From contig CAVGCY010000033.1 of assembly GCA_963627915.1 (NCBI GenBank), positions 1 to 64,000 of the forward strand: 64,000 nt of DNA. The letters are read 5' to 3'. The position numbers and the translations under genes were made by a program. This stretch comes from CALACW01 sp963627915. Its GTDB lineage: Bacteria; Bacillota; Clostridia; Oscillospirales; Acutalibacteraceae. Shown here in pieces: positions 54,068 through 62,565 of the stretch; the first letter of the stretch is position 1; each line of letters opens with the position of its first letter. The notes under the pieces are model-generated. The model searched no databases, had not been told where the DNA came from, and saw nothing but the letters and a program-made list of their open reading frames with translations.

Positions 54068-55296
54068 TGTTTTTCACCAAGCATCAGTTTTATTACCGAC
54101 GAATCTATTTTATAATATTTAACATCGGTAACGGCGTCTTCGGAGGCTTCATTTGCGGACATACCTGCCAATATACTGCCGTATTCGTCCGTAATGATTG
54201 AGCTTACGACGGTATATTCGCTGTCCTCGGGTGTGAATGACAGATTGTAAACCTTGTCGTTGAACAGATTGAGAAGCTTATATTCGTTTGTTTCGCCGCT
54301 TGTCGCGCTGTATTTTTTCAAGTAAATAACATACGGACAGTTTTTGGTGTTTACCGCGCCCGCGCTGCCGTCGATAAGGTAAATTTCCGCAGGGTCACGC
54401 TCTTTTTCAAAGAGCGTGATTTCGTTGTCCGAGAGCTTGTAAATCGCGGTATCGTTATCTCCGATGAACATATAACTGCCGAAAACCTTAAATTTGCCGA
54501 ACGACGTCAACGAATCGGGGAATGACGCCGTTGATTGCAATATGCCGTCCGAGCCGTAGGTTCTCAGCTGCTTTTTGCCCGAAATATCGCATATTATATA
54601 GACTATGTTGTCATAAGCGCATGCGTTTACGATTTCTACTCCGTTTTCGGTGGTAACGAATTTGACGTTTTCCTTTGTTTTCACGTTATATTTCATAACG
54701 TCGTCCGCAAAATAGATAAATTCGTCCTCGCTGAGCTTCGACATTTTAATTTCCGACGGTGAGGGATAATCTATTGTCAGAACGCTTGTGCATTCGCCGT
54801 ATGAATAAGACGCGCACATGAGGACGCATTTTCCGTTATTGCTTTCCTCGTGCTTCGGCGTGACAAATTCATACAAATCCGTATCGTTCATAATAACGCT
54901 GTCCGCGCTTATTAAGTCGGCTGTAAGCGAATCGTTATTTAAAAATTTTGTAAGCTCTCCGTTTTTGATATCGTAACCGCCCCAGTTTACATTGTCGGGG
55001 TGCAATGATTCCTCTCCCTCGTCCGTATATTCGGAAATAATTATATCCGCGCAGAAGCTGCCGAGCATGTTAAAATTATTTTCTACGCTTCTTACGGAAT
55101 TTTTACTGTCGGTTGTAAAGTACAATTTTGCCTTGCCGAGGTTGATTTTCAGTGAATCCGAGGACATGGGCAGGCTTTTGGTTTCCGTTGACGAGGGTTC
55201 TTCCTCCGCCGTTTCGGACAATTTAACGCCGCCGCATGACGACAAAAGAAGCGTAAAAACCAAAAATGCCGTTAATACGGACGTTAACTTTTTCAT
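54064..55296 (-). CDS. Lipoprotein of unknown function
   Basis: 410 residues from the ATG at 55296 (AGGAGA upstream). The signal peptide MKKLTSVLTAFLVFTLLL ends in the lipobox LSSC, so the mature protein is lipid-anchored outside the cell. The body is Asp/Ser/Tyr-rich with a regular strand pattern (repeated YDNIVYII, GSYMFIGDND, DEFIYFADD), suggestive of a beta-propeller, but I recognise no family. The stop codon TAG lies within the terminal repeat of the adjacent MITE-like element, so the C-terminus may have been altered by insertion. The promoter region carries five phased TTACA repeats. Confidence 0.72.
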   Translation of the reverse strand: MKKLTSVLTAFLVFTLLLSSCGGVKLSETAEEEPSSTETKSLPMSSDSLKINLGKAKLYFTTDSKNSVRSVENNFNMLGSFCADIIISEYTDEGEESLHPDNVNWGGYDIKNGELTKFLNNDSLTADLISADSVIMNDTDLYEFVTPKHEESNNGKCVLMCASYSYGECTSVLTIDYPSPSEIKMSKLSEDEFIYFADDVMKYNVKTKENVKFVTTENGVEIVNACAYDNIVYIICDISGKKQLRTYGSDGILQSTASFPDSLTSFGKFKVFGSYMFIGDNDTAIYKLSDNEITLFEKERDPAEIYLIDGSAGAVNTKNCPYVIYLKKYSATSGETNEYKLLNLFNDKVYNLSFTPEDSEYTVVSSIITDEYGSILAGMSANEASEDAVTDVKYYKIDSSVIKLMLGEKQ

Positions 55297-55347
55297 GATG
55301 AAAATCTCCTTTTTATGCAGAAAGCGTTTAAACGCCTTTTCCATGTT

Positions 55348-55376
55348 ATTGTACCATATATTTATACCGAAGTGTG
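55348..55376 (-). promoter_or_regulatory. Weak promoter of the lipoprotein gene
   Basis: Minus-strand TACAAT at 55348-55353, about 50 bases before the start codon. At 17 bases upstream there is no good -35 hexamer, which fits an activator-dependent promoter. Confidence 0.5.
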
Positions 55377-55422
55377 TTACAATCGCTTACATTGAGGTTA
55401 CAAATCGTTACAATTTGTTACA
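55375..55422 (-). promoter_or_regulatory. Five helically phased TTACA repeats, candidate PhoP-type response-regulator site
   Basis: On the plus strand [G/C]TTACA occurs at 55376, 55386, 55397, 55407 and 55417, i.e. every 10 or 11 bases on one face of the helix, directly upstream of the weak -35 region. Tandem TTAACA-like boxes with 11-base periodicity are the known PhoP binding pattern of Bacillus. The regulator itself is not in the window. Confidence 0.55.
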
Positions 55423-55460
55423 AAAGACGGCGGCCTGTGCTTATCGCGTCCGGCCGCCGT
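55423..55460 (-). terminator. Terminator of the PI-PLC gene
   Basis: Minus-strand CGGCGGCC / GGCCGCCG stem followed by GTCTTTTG. Confidence 0.65.
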
Positions 55461-55469
55461 GTTCGTTTA

Positions 55470-56600
55470 TTATTTTGTATTTAAATCTACGGTATATCCG
55501 CCGTCGAATGTCACCTGATAGTCGTATGTGCGGTCTTTATCGTTAAATACAGGATGGTCGGTTGAAATTATATTCGCGCCGCTCTTAATTGCTGTATCTC
55601 TCTGACAATCCTTTTCGTCGGTGTAGTAATTATCCGTTCTCGTCCTAACCGCAAGTTTTTTTTCATATATGATTTCCCGTGAGTATTCAAGCGCGTCGTC
55701 AGCGTCATTTATTATAAGGAAGGACGCGCAATCTCTGTCCGCGTCGTCGGCTCTGAGCATCGGGAACATCGCCTGCGTTCTTATTCCGGAATCGAGCGCG
55801 ATATACTCTTCGGTAACGTCCGTTTCGTGAAGAAGAACCATTACCTTGCCGAGCGTGTCCTCAAGCGTCAGCCAGCCGTCGTTTTCTCTCATTTCTTTAA
55901 AAGATGAATAACTTCCGAGCATGTCGGCGGGCGTAAGAAGCGTGTCTCCGAGCGTTTCTCTTATAACCTCGTCAAGCTTCTGAGCGTATTCGACGCTGAA
56001 ATTTTCAAGTCCCGAGTAGAACGGAACGTCCTTTTTCGGCTCTATAATAATTGTAATGGGAAGATGGTTCGGGTTGTGATCGGACCACATTTTTATCTCC
56101 GCCAAAGCCTTTTTAAAATCGTAGCAGGTTGAGCGGATTTCAACTCCCGGCTTATGAGATACGACAAAGCTTATCTCTCTGCCGTCGTCTTTTGTTTCCA
56201 CGTCAAGTTCAATGCTTCTGATTCCGGCCTCGAACTGGTCGGTAAGATCCTCGCTTTCAAAATCGGGACGAGAACCGGCAACGATTCCGAACGTAAGATC
56301 CTCAAGTTTTTTGAAAATCTTTTTATATGCGGAACATCCCTGACGTTCATAACTGTTATGAGTCGCCATAAACGAAACCTCGTTGAATTTCACTGCGTTG
56401 CCGATTGCCTCATCGAGGTCGAAGGCGCAGAACGAGTTTTCGTCAACCGCCGTATAATCCTTATAAAACTCTTCAAGAGCCTCCATGTGTGCATTCTGGT
56501 ATTCGTAATTCTCGTTTACTTCCTTTTTCGCCTCGGTAAAAATGCCGGGAACAGCAAAAAGTATTGTAAACAGAGCCGCTAAGAATCTGATAACTTTCAT
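55470..56600 (-). CDS. Secreted Ca2+-dependent phosphatidylinositol phospholipase C-like protein
   Basis: 376 residues with a signal peptide (first about 22 residues). Catalytic elements of the PI-PLC X domain are visible: first His in FMATHNSYER (about 81), Glu131 and Asp133 in SIELDVE and second His in VVSHKPG (about 149). The acidic ELDVE and EPKKD segments fit the Ca2+-dependent subgroup (Pfam PI-PLC-C1) rather than the metal-free Bacillus enzyme. It would cleave phosphatidylinositol or a related phosphodiester outside the cell. The ribosome-binding site AGGAG lies eight bases upstream. It follows a 62-codon gene by 11 bases. Confidence 0.8.
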   Translation of the reverse strand: MKVIRFLAALFTILFAVPGIFTEAKKEVNENYEYQNAHMEALEEFYKDYTAVDENSFCAFDLDEAIGNAVKFNEVSFMATHNSYERQGCSAYKKIFKKLEDLTFGIVAGSRPDFESEDLTDQFEAGIRSIELDVETKDDGREISFVVSHKPGVEIRSTCYDFKKALAEIKMWSDHNPNHLPITIIIEPKKDVPFYSGLENFSVEYAQKLDEVIRETLGDTLLTPADMLGSYSSFKEMRENDGWLTLEDTLGKVMVLLHETDVTEEYIALDSGIRTQAMFPMLRADDADRDCASFLIINDADDALEYSREIIYEKKLAVRTRTDNYYTDEKDCQRDTAIKSGANIISTDHPVFNDKDRTYDYQVTFDGGYTVDLNTK

Positions 56601-56611
56601 ATGTATGTCTC

Positions 56612-56800
56612 CTAAAATTCCGTATATCCGATATGAACGCAGACGTATTTTTTGCCCTCGGCGGATACGATTTTCATTTCGGAATATCCCGGGTAGAATT
56701 TTTCGAGCATATCCATAAGCTCGTTTGCTTTTTTATTTTCAAGCGAAAAATACATCAGGGCTTCATTTTCTTTGTTTTTTGTAAAATCTGGTAATAACAT
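56612..56800 (-). CDS. Small hypothetical protein (62 aa)
   Basis: 62 residues, ATG with AAGGAT upstream. Soluble, with no signal peptide: an acidic helix (NKKANELMDMLEKFYPGYSE) followed by two strands (MKIVSAEGKKYVCVHIG). I recognise no family. Tight spacing (11 bases) to the PI-PLC gene and codirectional neighbours argue it is real and cotranscribed. Confidence 0.55.
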   Translation of the reverse strand: MLLPDFTKNKENEALMYFSLENKKANELMDMLEKFYPGYSEMKIVSAEGKKYVCVHIGYTEF

Positions 56801-56825
56801 ATTTTATCCTTATATAAATGAGAAC

Positions 56826-56878
56826 GGGACTGCCCCGTTCGGAAACAGAAAATATTCTGTACCGAACCCGGCAGTCCC
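56826..56878. terminator. Long hairpin after the 40-residue protein gene
   Basis: GGGACTGCC..GTTCGG..ACAGAA / TTCTGT.CCGAAC..GGCAGTCCC pairs over about 21 bp with small internal loops. The T-run is poor on both sides, so it may be a processing site or weak terminator. Confidence 0.5.
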
Positions 56879-56891
56879 CGCAGTTCTTCGC

Positions 56892-57014
56892 TTATTTGGC
56901 AAGACTGTCCGCATAATCTCCGAGTTTCGAAGCGATTTCGTCCGAATCGATTATTCCGAAACGCATGAGGAGAATAAGTATATGCATAAAGAGATGTATA
57001 AGCTCAGTCCACAT
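56892..57014 (-). CDS. 40-residue membrane protein
   Basis: ATG behind CGGAGG with an 8-base gap, 40 codons, TAA. The first 20 residues (MWTELIHLFMHILILLMRFG) form a hydrophobic helix; the remainder is an acidic helix (DSDEIASKLGDYADSLAK). It lies 21 bases after the ceramidase-like gene and before a long hairpin, so it belongs to the same transcript. The MW-x-E-[LV]-I start and layout resemble the 30-residue protein at 4123-4215. No known family. Confidence 0.65.
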   Translation of the reverse strand: MWTELIHLFMHILILLMRFGIIDSDEIASKLGDYADSLAK

Positions 57015-57035
57015 TTTTTTTGCCTCCGTTTTTAT

Positions 57036-58658
57036 TTATTTGCATTCTGCAACAAGCTCCGAATAATAATCGGTAAGCTGAGCTGCCGCATTTTCGCCGA
57101 GAGATACAAGCTCAAGCGACTTGTTTTCGGGATAAATAACCGACATGAAGTCGTTGCCGGGGATGATGTAGCCTATCTGGTCGTTCATGAGTCCGAATAC
57201 AAGCATATGTCTGTCGCCTGTAATTTCCTGAAGAGTGGGCATCGTCCAATCCGTTCCGGTCCACGATGTTTCGCTCGTGAGGAATCCGCCGTATGCGATT
57301 TCCGCGGCAAGCTCACCGGGAACGAGAGCGACGGCAAGGTCGTTTCCTATCTCCATGTAGCCTATCTCCGAGAGAACGGAGAGCTTTCCGTTATCGTTGA
57401 GAACCTTGTTTGTTACAAGTCCCATCTTGCCGGCAAACGTAAGAATCGGATTGTCAATGGTGAATTTAACTTCCTTATGTCTTATGTTAAGAAGAGGCGC
57501 AACCTCGTTCTCGTCGGCGTTCTGCATGAGAACATTTGCGAGCGTTTCACCGTAAACCTTGAGATCCTCCGCGCCTTCAAGTCCGTTGCACTCCTCGGGA
57601 TGAACCTGTGATGTGCCCTGCTCCGCGTCGAGGATGAGAAGGAAGTTATATCCCATCTCGTTTACGGCCTGCTCCATATAGTAAGGATAGTCGCCGGTTA
57701 CATCGGTTCCGCCGGCTCCGAATCCGACGCAGTGGATGGGAGAGGTAGAGAATACGGTGCCCTTGCTGCCGTCGTCGGGAACGAAACGGAAACGGTCGAA
57801 ATTGGTGTCGAGAACGTAGGGAGGTCTTTTGTCTCTTACGTATTCGGTCATGTCAAGCTCGGTATAATAGAGCTTACCGGTTGTCATGGATTCAACGGCC
57901 GTCTTGATTGTATCGCCCGTAACCTTGTAAAGGTTCTCCATGTATTCCTTGTTCTGTCCGTTAACAGGGGACTTGCCCGAAATATTTCTGAATCCGTTGC
58001 CCAGTTCCTTGAGAAGAGGTCCGTTCATTCCGAATGTATCTACCGCGCTGTGCTGGTGAAGGACGGAGATATTAAGACTTGTAATATTCTTTTCCTTACA
58101 GTAATCCGCAAGAGAGAGACGTATGCCTCTGACGTCCGTAAGCGACATGCCGTAGCCGTCGATGACTGCGAATACGGTGATTCCTCTCGAGCTTCCGTCG
58201 TCGAGGGCAATGGTTCTGACCTTAAGGTCGTCGGCTACGCTTGTAACGAGCTTATCCTCAACGGCAAGAGAGCCTGCGACATAGTGATTGCCGTCCATGA
58301 TATTCTGTCCTTCAAGAAGGGAGGCTTCGCCGTAGCCGAGCGACCACTGCGCGCCCTGAGCGGGTTCGCTTAAAAATTCCGAACTGCCCTGCATGAATCC
58401 ATCGGACGAATAGTTATCCGAGCTTTCCCATGTTTTGGGAGAGGGAACGAAAAGGTTAATGACTTTAACAAGAAGTTTGATAATCTTGTCAACAGCATTG
58501 TAGAAGCCTTTTGTGAATTTGCTGACGTTCTTTGTGCCGTCGGATTCCGATATTACGTAATCATTTTCATACTCGACCGCAAATGCCGCGGGAGCGAGAG
58601 GAAGAATCATTGCGAAACAGAGAACGAGGGCGAGGATTTTTCTTAGATGTTTTTTCAT
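57036..58658 (-). CDS. Secreted neutral/alkaline ceramidase-like protein
   Basis: 540 residues with a signal peptide (cleavage after AFA, about 27). Features of the neutral ceramidase family: a His-x-His zinc motif HQHSA (201-205), VFAVIDGYGMS, the TGDYPYYME segment (about 321-329) and the C-terminal LVFGLMNDQIGYIIPG. These enzymes cleave the amide bond of ceramide to sphingosine and fatty acid outside the cell. Similarity to characterised ceramidases is partial, so another N-acyl lipid may be the substrate. An amphipathic helix (about 46-72, FYNAVDKIIKLLVKVINLF) lies between signal peptide and domain. It follows the dockerin-phosphatase gene by 15 bases. Confidence 0.72.
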   Translation of the reverse strand: MKKHLRKILALVLCFAMILPLAPAAFAVEYENDYVISESDGTKNVSKFTKGFYNAVDKIIKLLVKVINLFVPSPKTWESSDNYSSDGFMQGSSEFLSEPAQGAQWSLGYGEASLLEGQNIMDGNHYVAGSLAVEDKLVTSVADDLKVRTIALDDGSSRGITVFAVIDGYGMSLTDVRGIRLSLADYCKEKNITSLNISVLHQHSAVDTFGMNGPLLKELGNGFRNISGKSPVNGQNKEYMENLYKVTGDTIKTAVESMTTGKLYYTELDMTEYVRDKRPPYVLDTNFDRFRFVPDDGSKGTVFSTSPIHCVGFGAGGTDVTGDYPYYMEQAVNEMGYNFLLILDAEQGTSQVHPEECNGLEGAEDLKVYGETLANVLMQNADENEVAPLLNIRHKEVKFTIDNPILTFAGKMGLVTNKVLNDNGKLSVLSEIGYMEIGNDLAVALVPGELAAEIAYGGFLTSETSWTGTDWTMPTLQEITGDRHMLVFGLMNDQIGYIIPGNDFMSVIYPENKSLELVSLGENAAAQLTDYYSELVAECK

Positions 58659-58673
58659 TTTGCCGTACTCCTT

Positions 58674-61600
58674 TTATTTGAAATTTTCAAGTTTTGCCGA
58701 TACTCTGAGTATTGTGCGCGCTTCGCCGGCTGTAATACTTCCGTCGCCGTCGAGGTCGCCCGCCTTGAATGAAAGTCCCGTGAGATTTTCAAGCTTTGCC
58801 GATTGTCTTAATGCAAGTCTTGCGTCCTCCGCCGTTACCTTTCCGTCAAGGTTGACGTCGCCTTTTATATACTGAGGCTCAGTCTTTTTGATTGCGAACG
58901 AATCAACGTTTTCGGTTTTGGAACCGTCGGACGTGTAAGCGTCAAAATAGAGCGTATCGCCGTCAACGGTTATTTTTGAGAACATTGATTTTTCCGTCTT
59001 GTAAATCTTTTCTGCAGTGGGGAACTCTGTGCCGGATTCGCCGTCGCCGAGGTCGGGATAATGCTTGCTTCCCGCCGTGCCGCTTATAACGTATACGGTT
59101 CCGGACGGATCTTCCATCGTCTTGTATGCCTCGTCGTTGTAAATGGATGTTCCCGAATAACCTTCGCTTGCGATTGCGTTATTATTAAGAGCGTTCGTTC
59201 TTAAATAAACGTGGTCGTGTCCCTGGAATACCATGTCGATTCCAAGCTCCGGCATGAGCGTCTTGAGCTGTTCTCTGATTGCCGTAACGTCATCGTCGTG
59301 GTAGTGTGTTCCGTTAGTGTAAATGCCCTTGTGAATTGCGGCGAATTTCCACTGTGCCGAGGATGAGTTCATATCTTTTTTGAGCCATTCAATCTGCGTA
59401 TCGCTGAGCGCGTTGTTTTCGTTGAGGTCGTTTGTGTTGAGAACCGCAATGTGAATATTGTTATAGTCGAACGAATAGTAAACGCCGGTCGTCGTGTCCT
59501 GCTCCGGAGCGGAATCTATATAAAAATTCGTAACCGTCGCTTTTTCTCCGTAACCCTCGTGGTTGCCCGACGCAGGAACGAAGAATGTGTTCATAACAGA
59601 TTCGCTTGCCTTGCCGTCAAGCGCCCACTGCCACTGTTTCAGATTGTCGCCGTGGTCAACGATATCGCCGGTGTTGAGTATAAAATCATAATCGCATACG
59701 CTGCCCGCAAGCTCAAGAGTGCTGTACCAGTCCTGATATTCGTCAGGGCTTGAAGCCTGAGGATCAGCGGTGTGGATAAACGTTACGGTATCGCTTCCGT
59801 CAGCGGTCGATATCGTTCCCGTTTCGCTCCACCATCCAAGCGAAGCGTCGCCGACTTTGTAGTAATATACCGCGCCGGGTTCAAGACCGGAGAGCTTAAC
59901 CGTGTGTCTCTGCGTTGTAAGCGTGTGGTCGAACAGTCCGAATACGCCGATATCGACTCCGGGGAACGTTCTTGTCGTTTCTTCTGTGATTTTCTGAGCG
60001 TTTATGCCGTCGTCAACGTAATTCCTGCCCGAGAAAACGGGTTCGGACGAACCTGCCTTGTAAATTTCAATATCCGTTCCCTTGACGGAATACTTTGTGT
60101 ACCAGTTGATGTTTGCCGTAGTTTTCGTATCCGTGCCGAACGTAACGGTAACCTCGGAGGGCTTTCTCATATTCTCGCTCGTCGCCGTGACGGCAACGGG
60201 ACCGGAATACGTATACGATACGTTGTTGTCGCCGTTAGCCTGAGGAACGTCGTCGGTTACCATTGAACCTACGATATTGGTAAGCGTCCAGCCTACGCTT
60301 CTCTTTCTCGGCTCGTCAATATACGTTGTTCTGAGATTTTCGACTATCTCGTCGACGGAATATCCGTACTGCTTTACTATTCCTTTTTCAAGGAGCATGT
60401 TTACGATTCCTTTCGCCGACTTATCGGAACCGAGCATTCCGAGAACGCCCGAAATTGCGTAGTCGAAATATCCGCCGAGAGTTGACGATTTGTCAAGACC
60501 GAGTACGGTTTCAAGATTTATTTCTACATTTGCAAGAAGCTCGTCGAGTATAACGCCGTGCAGGATATCCTTTACAAGCATATCGAGAAGAACGTCGGTA
60601 AACGAGCCGTCCTCAAACTGAGCGAGAACGTCAAGAACAAGCGCGTCTGCGGAGGAGTCCTCATTGCCCTCGTACATGTAAACAAGTACGCTCTTTACGA
60701 GGTCGCCGAGCGTGCCGTAGTCGTTCGCGCTCGAAAATCCGTATTTTTCCGCGAATACGGTGCTTGTCTCATCGGAAATTTTTTCATTTAAAAGATTGTT
60801 GACCGCGTTGTAAACGACATCTCTGAGTTTTGTCGTATCGGTGAGATAATTTTTCTCAAGCTGAGTTGAAATATCCTTTACGAGGTTCATTATGTTTTTG
60901 CCGTCGAATACGGCAATTCCGGCAATTGTTATGCCTCCGCCGATAAGGTCGTTAAGCTTTGACTGAAGGTCAAGATTGAACGTGTTCTGAATGTAGTCGA
61001 TAAGACTGCCGTTTTCCTTTATTCCCGGAACGACTTTCTCGTTTACCAGACGCATTACTATATTCGTAATGTACTGAGCAATGTCGAGATCGTAATACTG
61101 GTCGTTAAGCGACGCGCTCTCCCTGTAGGGAACTTCGTATGTTTTGCCGTCGGAATCCGTTATCGGCTTTACGCAGTCCGCGTCGTATACGTTAAAATCA
61201 GCCTTTACGCTGTTTCCGTTTTTTGTAAATGTCGTTTCTCTGTATGTATGAGGGAACTCGACAAGACTGCACGTCATTGCGGAATAAATTACCTCTCCGC
61301 TGTCGGAGTATGTCGAGGAAATATCACTGCAGTGAGAGTGTCCCGTGAATACCCAGTGCATGCCCGCGTCGGCGAGCTTTTCGGATACCTGCTCCCAGTT
61401 GTCCATTACGAATCCCTGAAGAACATATCCCTGAAAGTATGATTCGGGACTTAAATTCCAGTGCGTCATGCCGATAACCGTTTCTCCGCTTTCCTTTGCG
61501 TCCGCGCATTCGGCAAGAATCCAGTCCATAAGTTCGTCGGTAATGTTGCCGCCCGTTTCATGCTCGTACGTTTTGCTTGCGGTATTGTCCTTTGAATACT

Positions 61601-62240
61601 TGCCGGCGTCCATGACGATAAGTCTGTAGCCGCCGTCAAGCTTAACAGAGTAGGAGAGCATACCCGCCTTGCCCGACGAGGGGCTGAACGTATGGTATGC
61701 GAGATCCCAGCCGAGATTTTTATAGGTCTGCTTAAAAAGCTCCGGCGTTGTTTTCATCGTCGTTTCTTCCTTGCCGTTCATGAACGTGGAAGCGTTTGAA
61801 TTGTTGATATCGTGGTTGCCGTTTGTGACGATAACCTGAATGCCCGATTCCTTTTCAAACTGTTCAAGACGCTTTGCGAGAGCCTCATGGTTGGAAAGCT
61901 CTCCGTTTGCCGTAAGGTCGCCCGAAAGAAGCAGATATTTCATGCCGTTTTCCTTTGCATGCTCCGCAACCGCAGCAAGCGCGGAGTCGAGCAGCGAATC
62001 CATCTGTTTTACATGCTTGTTGTTTGCATGCGCCCATGACATGTAAGCGTCGTTGTAATTGCCTCTGTTGAAATCCGCGACATAATGCACGTCGGAGATT
62101 GTAGGCAGCGTAAGCACGCCCGCCTCGTTGTCCGCCGAGGCGATAAACGACAGGGGCATTGCCGTCAGAATCATTATAAGACTCAATACGAGCGCGATAA
62201 TCTTTGACGGCAGTTTTGATTTTGACGTCGGTGATGACAT
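58674..62240 (-). CDS. Giant secreted two-domain metallophosphoesterase with C-terminal type I dockerin
   Basis: 1188 residues. Signal peptide to about residue 36. First phosphoesterase domain (about 44-350): ISDVH (Asp50, His52), SGDL (Asp108), GNHD (142-144), MTHWN (His260), GHSH (301-303). A 330-residue helical linker follows. Residues about 672-815 resemble the N-terminal beta domain of purple acid phosphatases. Second phosphoesterase domain (about 818-1100): HTADPQ (Asp826), NTGDIVDHG (Asp859), SGNHE (893-894), AIHKG (His970), GHDH (1008-1010). Residues 1125-1188 are a type I dockerin with loops D-V-N-L-D-G and D-L-D-G-D-G. Likely phosphate release outside the cell. Confidence 0.88.
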   Translation of the reverse strand: MSSPTSKSKLPSKIIALVLSLIMILTAMPLSFIASADNEAGVLTLPTISDVHYVADFNRGNYNDAYMSWAHANNKHVKQMDSLLDSALAAVAEHAKENGMKYLLLSGDLTANGELSNHEALAKRLEQFEKESGIQVIVTNGNHDINNSNASTFMNGKEETTMKTTPELFKQTYKNLGWDLAYHTFSPSSGKAGMLSYSVKLDGGYRLIVMDAGKYSKDNTASKTYEHETGGNITDELMDWILAECADAKESGETVIGMTHWNLSPESYFQGYVLQGFVMDNWEQVSEKLADAGMHWVFTGHSHCSDISSTYSDSGEVIYSAMTCSLVEFPHTYRETTFTKNGNSVKADFNVYDADCVKPITDSDGKTYEVPYRESASLNDQYYDLDIAQYITNIVMRLVNEKVVPGIKENGSLIDYIQNTFNLDLQSKLNDLIGGGITIAGIAVFDGKNIMNLVKDISTQLEKNYLTDTTKLRDVVYNAVNNLLNEKISDETSTVFAEKYGFSSANDYGTLGDLVKSVLVYMYEGNEDSSADALVLDVLAQFEDGSFTDVLLDMLVKDILHGVILDELLANVEINLETVLGLDKSSTLGGYFDYAISGVLGMLGSDKSAKGIVNMLLEKGIVKQYGYSVDEIVENLRTTYIDEPRKRSVGWTLTNIVGSMVTDDVPQANGDNNVSYTYSGPVAVTATSENMRKPSEVTVTFGTDTKTTANINWYTKYSVKGTDIEIYKAGSSEPVFSGRNYVDDGINAQKITEETTRTFPGVDIGVFGLFDHTLTTQRHTVKLSGLEPGAVYYYKVGDASLGWWSETGTISTADGSDTVTFIHTADPQASSPDEYQDWYSTLELAGSVCDYDFILNTGDIVDHGDNLKQWQWALDGKASESVMNTFFVPASGNHEGYGEKATVTNFYIDSAPEQDTTTGVYYSFDYNNIHIAVLNTNDLNENNALSDTQIEWLKKDMNSSSAQWKFAAIHKGIYTNGTHYHDDDVTAIREQLKTLMPELGIDMVFQGHDHVYLRTNALNNNAIASEGYSGTSIYNDEAYKTMEDPSGTVYVISGTAGSKHYPDLGDGESGTEFPTAEKIYKTEKSMFSKITVDGDTLYFDAYTSDGSKTENVDSFAIKKTEPQYIKGDVNLDGKVTAEDARLALRQSAKLENLTGLSFKAGDLDGDGSITAGEARTILRVSAKLENFK

Positions 62241-62367
62241 AAGTTGACCTCCCGATACCCCGGATATACATGATTTGTACCGACCGAAGGTTTACAGCCG
62301 TGAATCGGCGGCCGGACATAAATCCTCGGATACTGCAAATACGTTCGGGGCATAATAATACATAATC

Positions 62368-62396
62368 ATTATAAACTATTTAAAAATAAATGTAAA
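62368..62396 (-). promoter_or_regulatory. Promoter of the dockerin-phosphatase operon
   Basis: Minus-strand TTTACA, 17-base spacer, TATAAT. The 5' leader of about 120 bases (62241-62360) ends with a GGGAGG ribosome-binding site and shows no recognised riboswitch. The stretch 62397-62499 is AT-rich and otherwise featureless. Confidence 0.65.
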
Positions 62397-62499
62397 TAAC
62401 TTTTAAGGAAGATTTGTGAAGAAATATATGTAAAATAAGCATATAATCTTTAAAAAACGTCTAACATTGTTTAAAATATTAATTTTTTTTAAAAAAAGT

Positions 62500-62528
62500 T
62501 TGACTTTTTATTCATAAAATGTTACAAT
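62500..62528 (+). promoter_or_regulatory. Promoter of the chagasin-like gene
   Basis: TTGACT, 17-base spacer, TACAAT, with GGGAGG eight bases before the ATG. Confidence 0.6.
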
Positions 62529-62565
62529 TCCAATACAAGAAAGAGTTTTTCGGGAGGCTGAGCCG

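Noticed and set aside
55375..55422. CRISPR-like or satellite repeat
   Set aside because: Units are only 6 bases with 4-5 base spacers; helical phasing next to a promoter fits protein-binding sites.
62241..62360. Riboswitch in the leader of the dockerin-phosphatase gene
   Set aside because: Only a short GCCG/CGGC pairing is visible; no recognised consensus or terminator.
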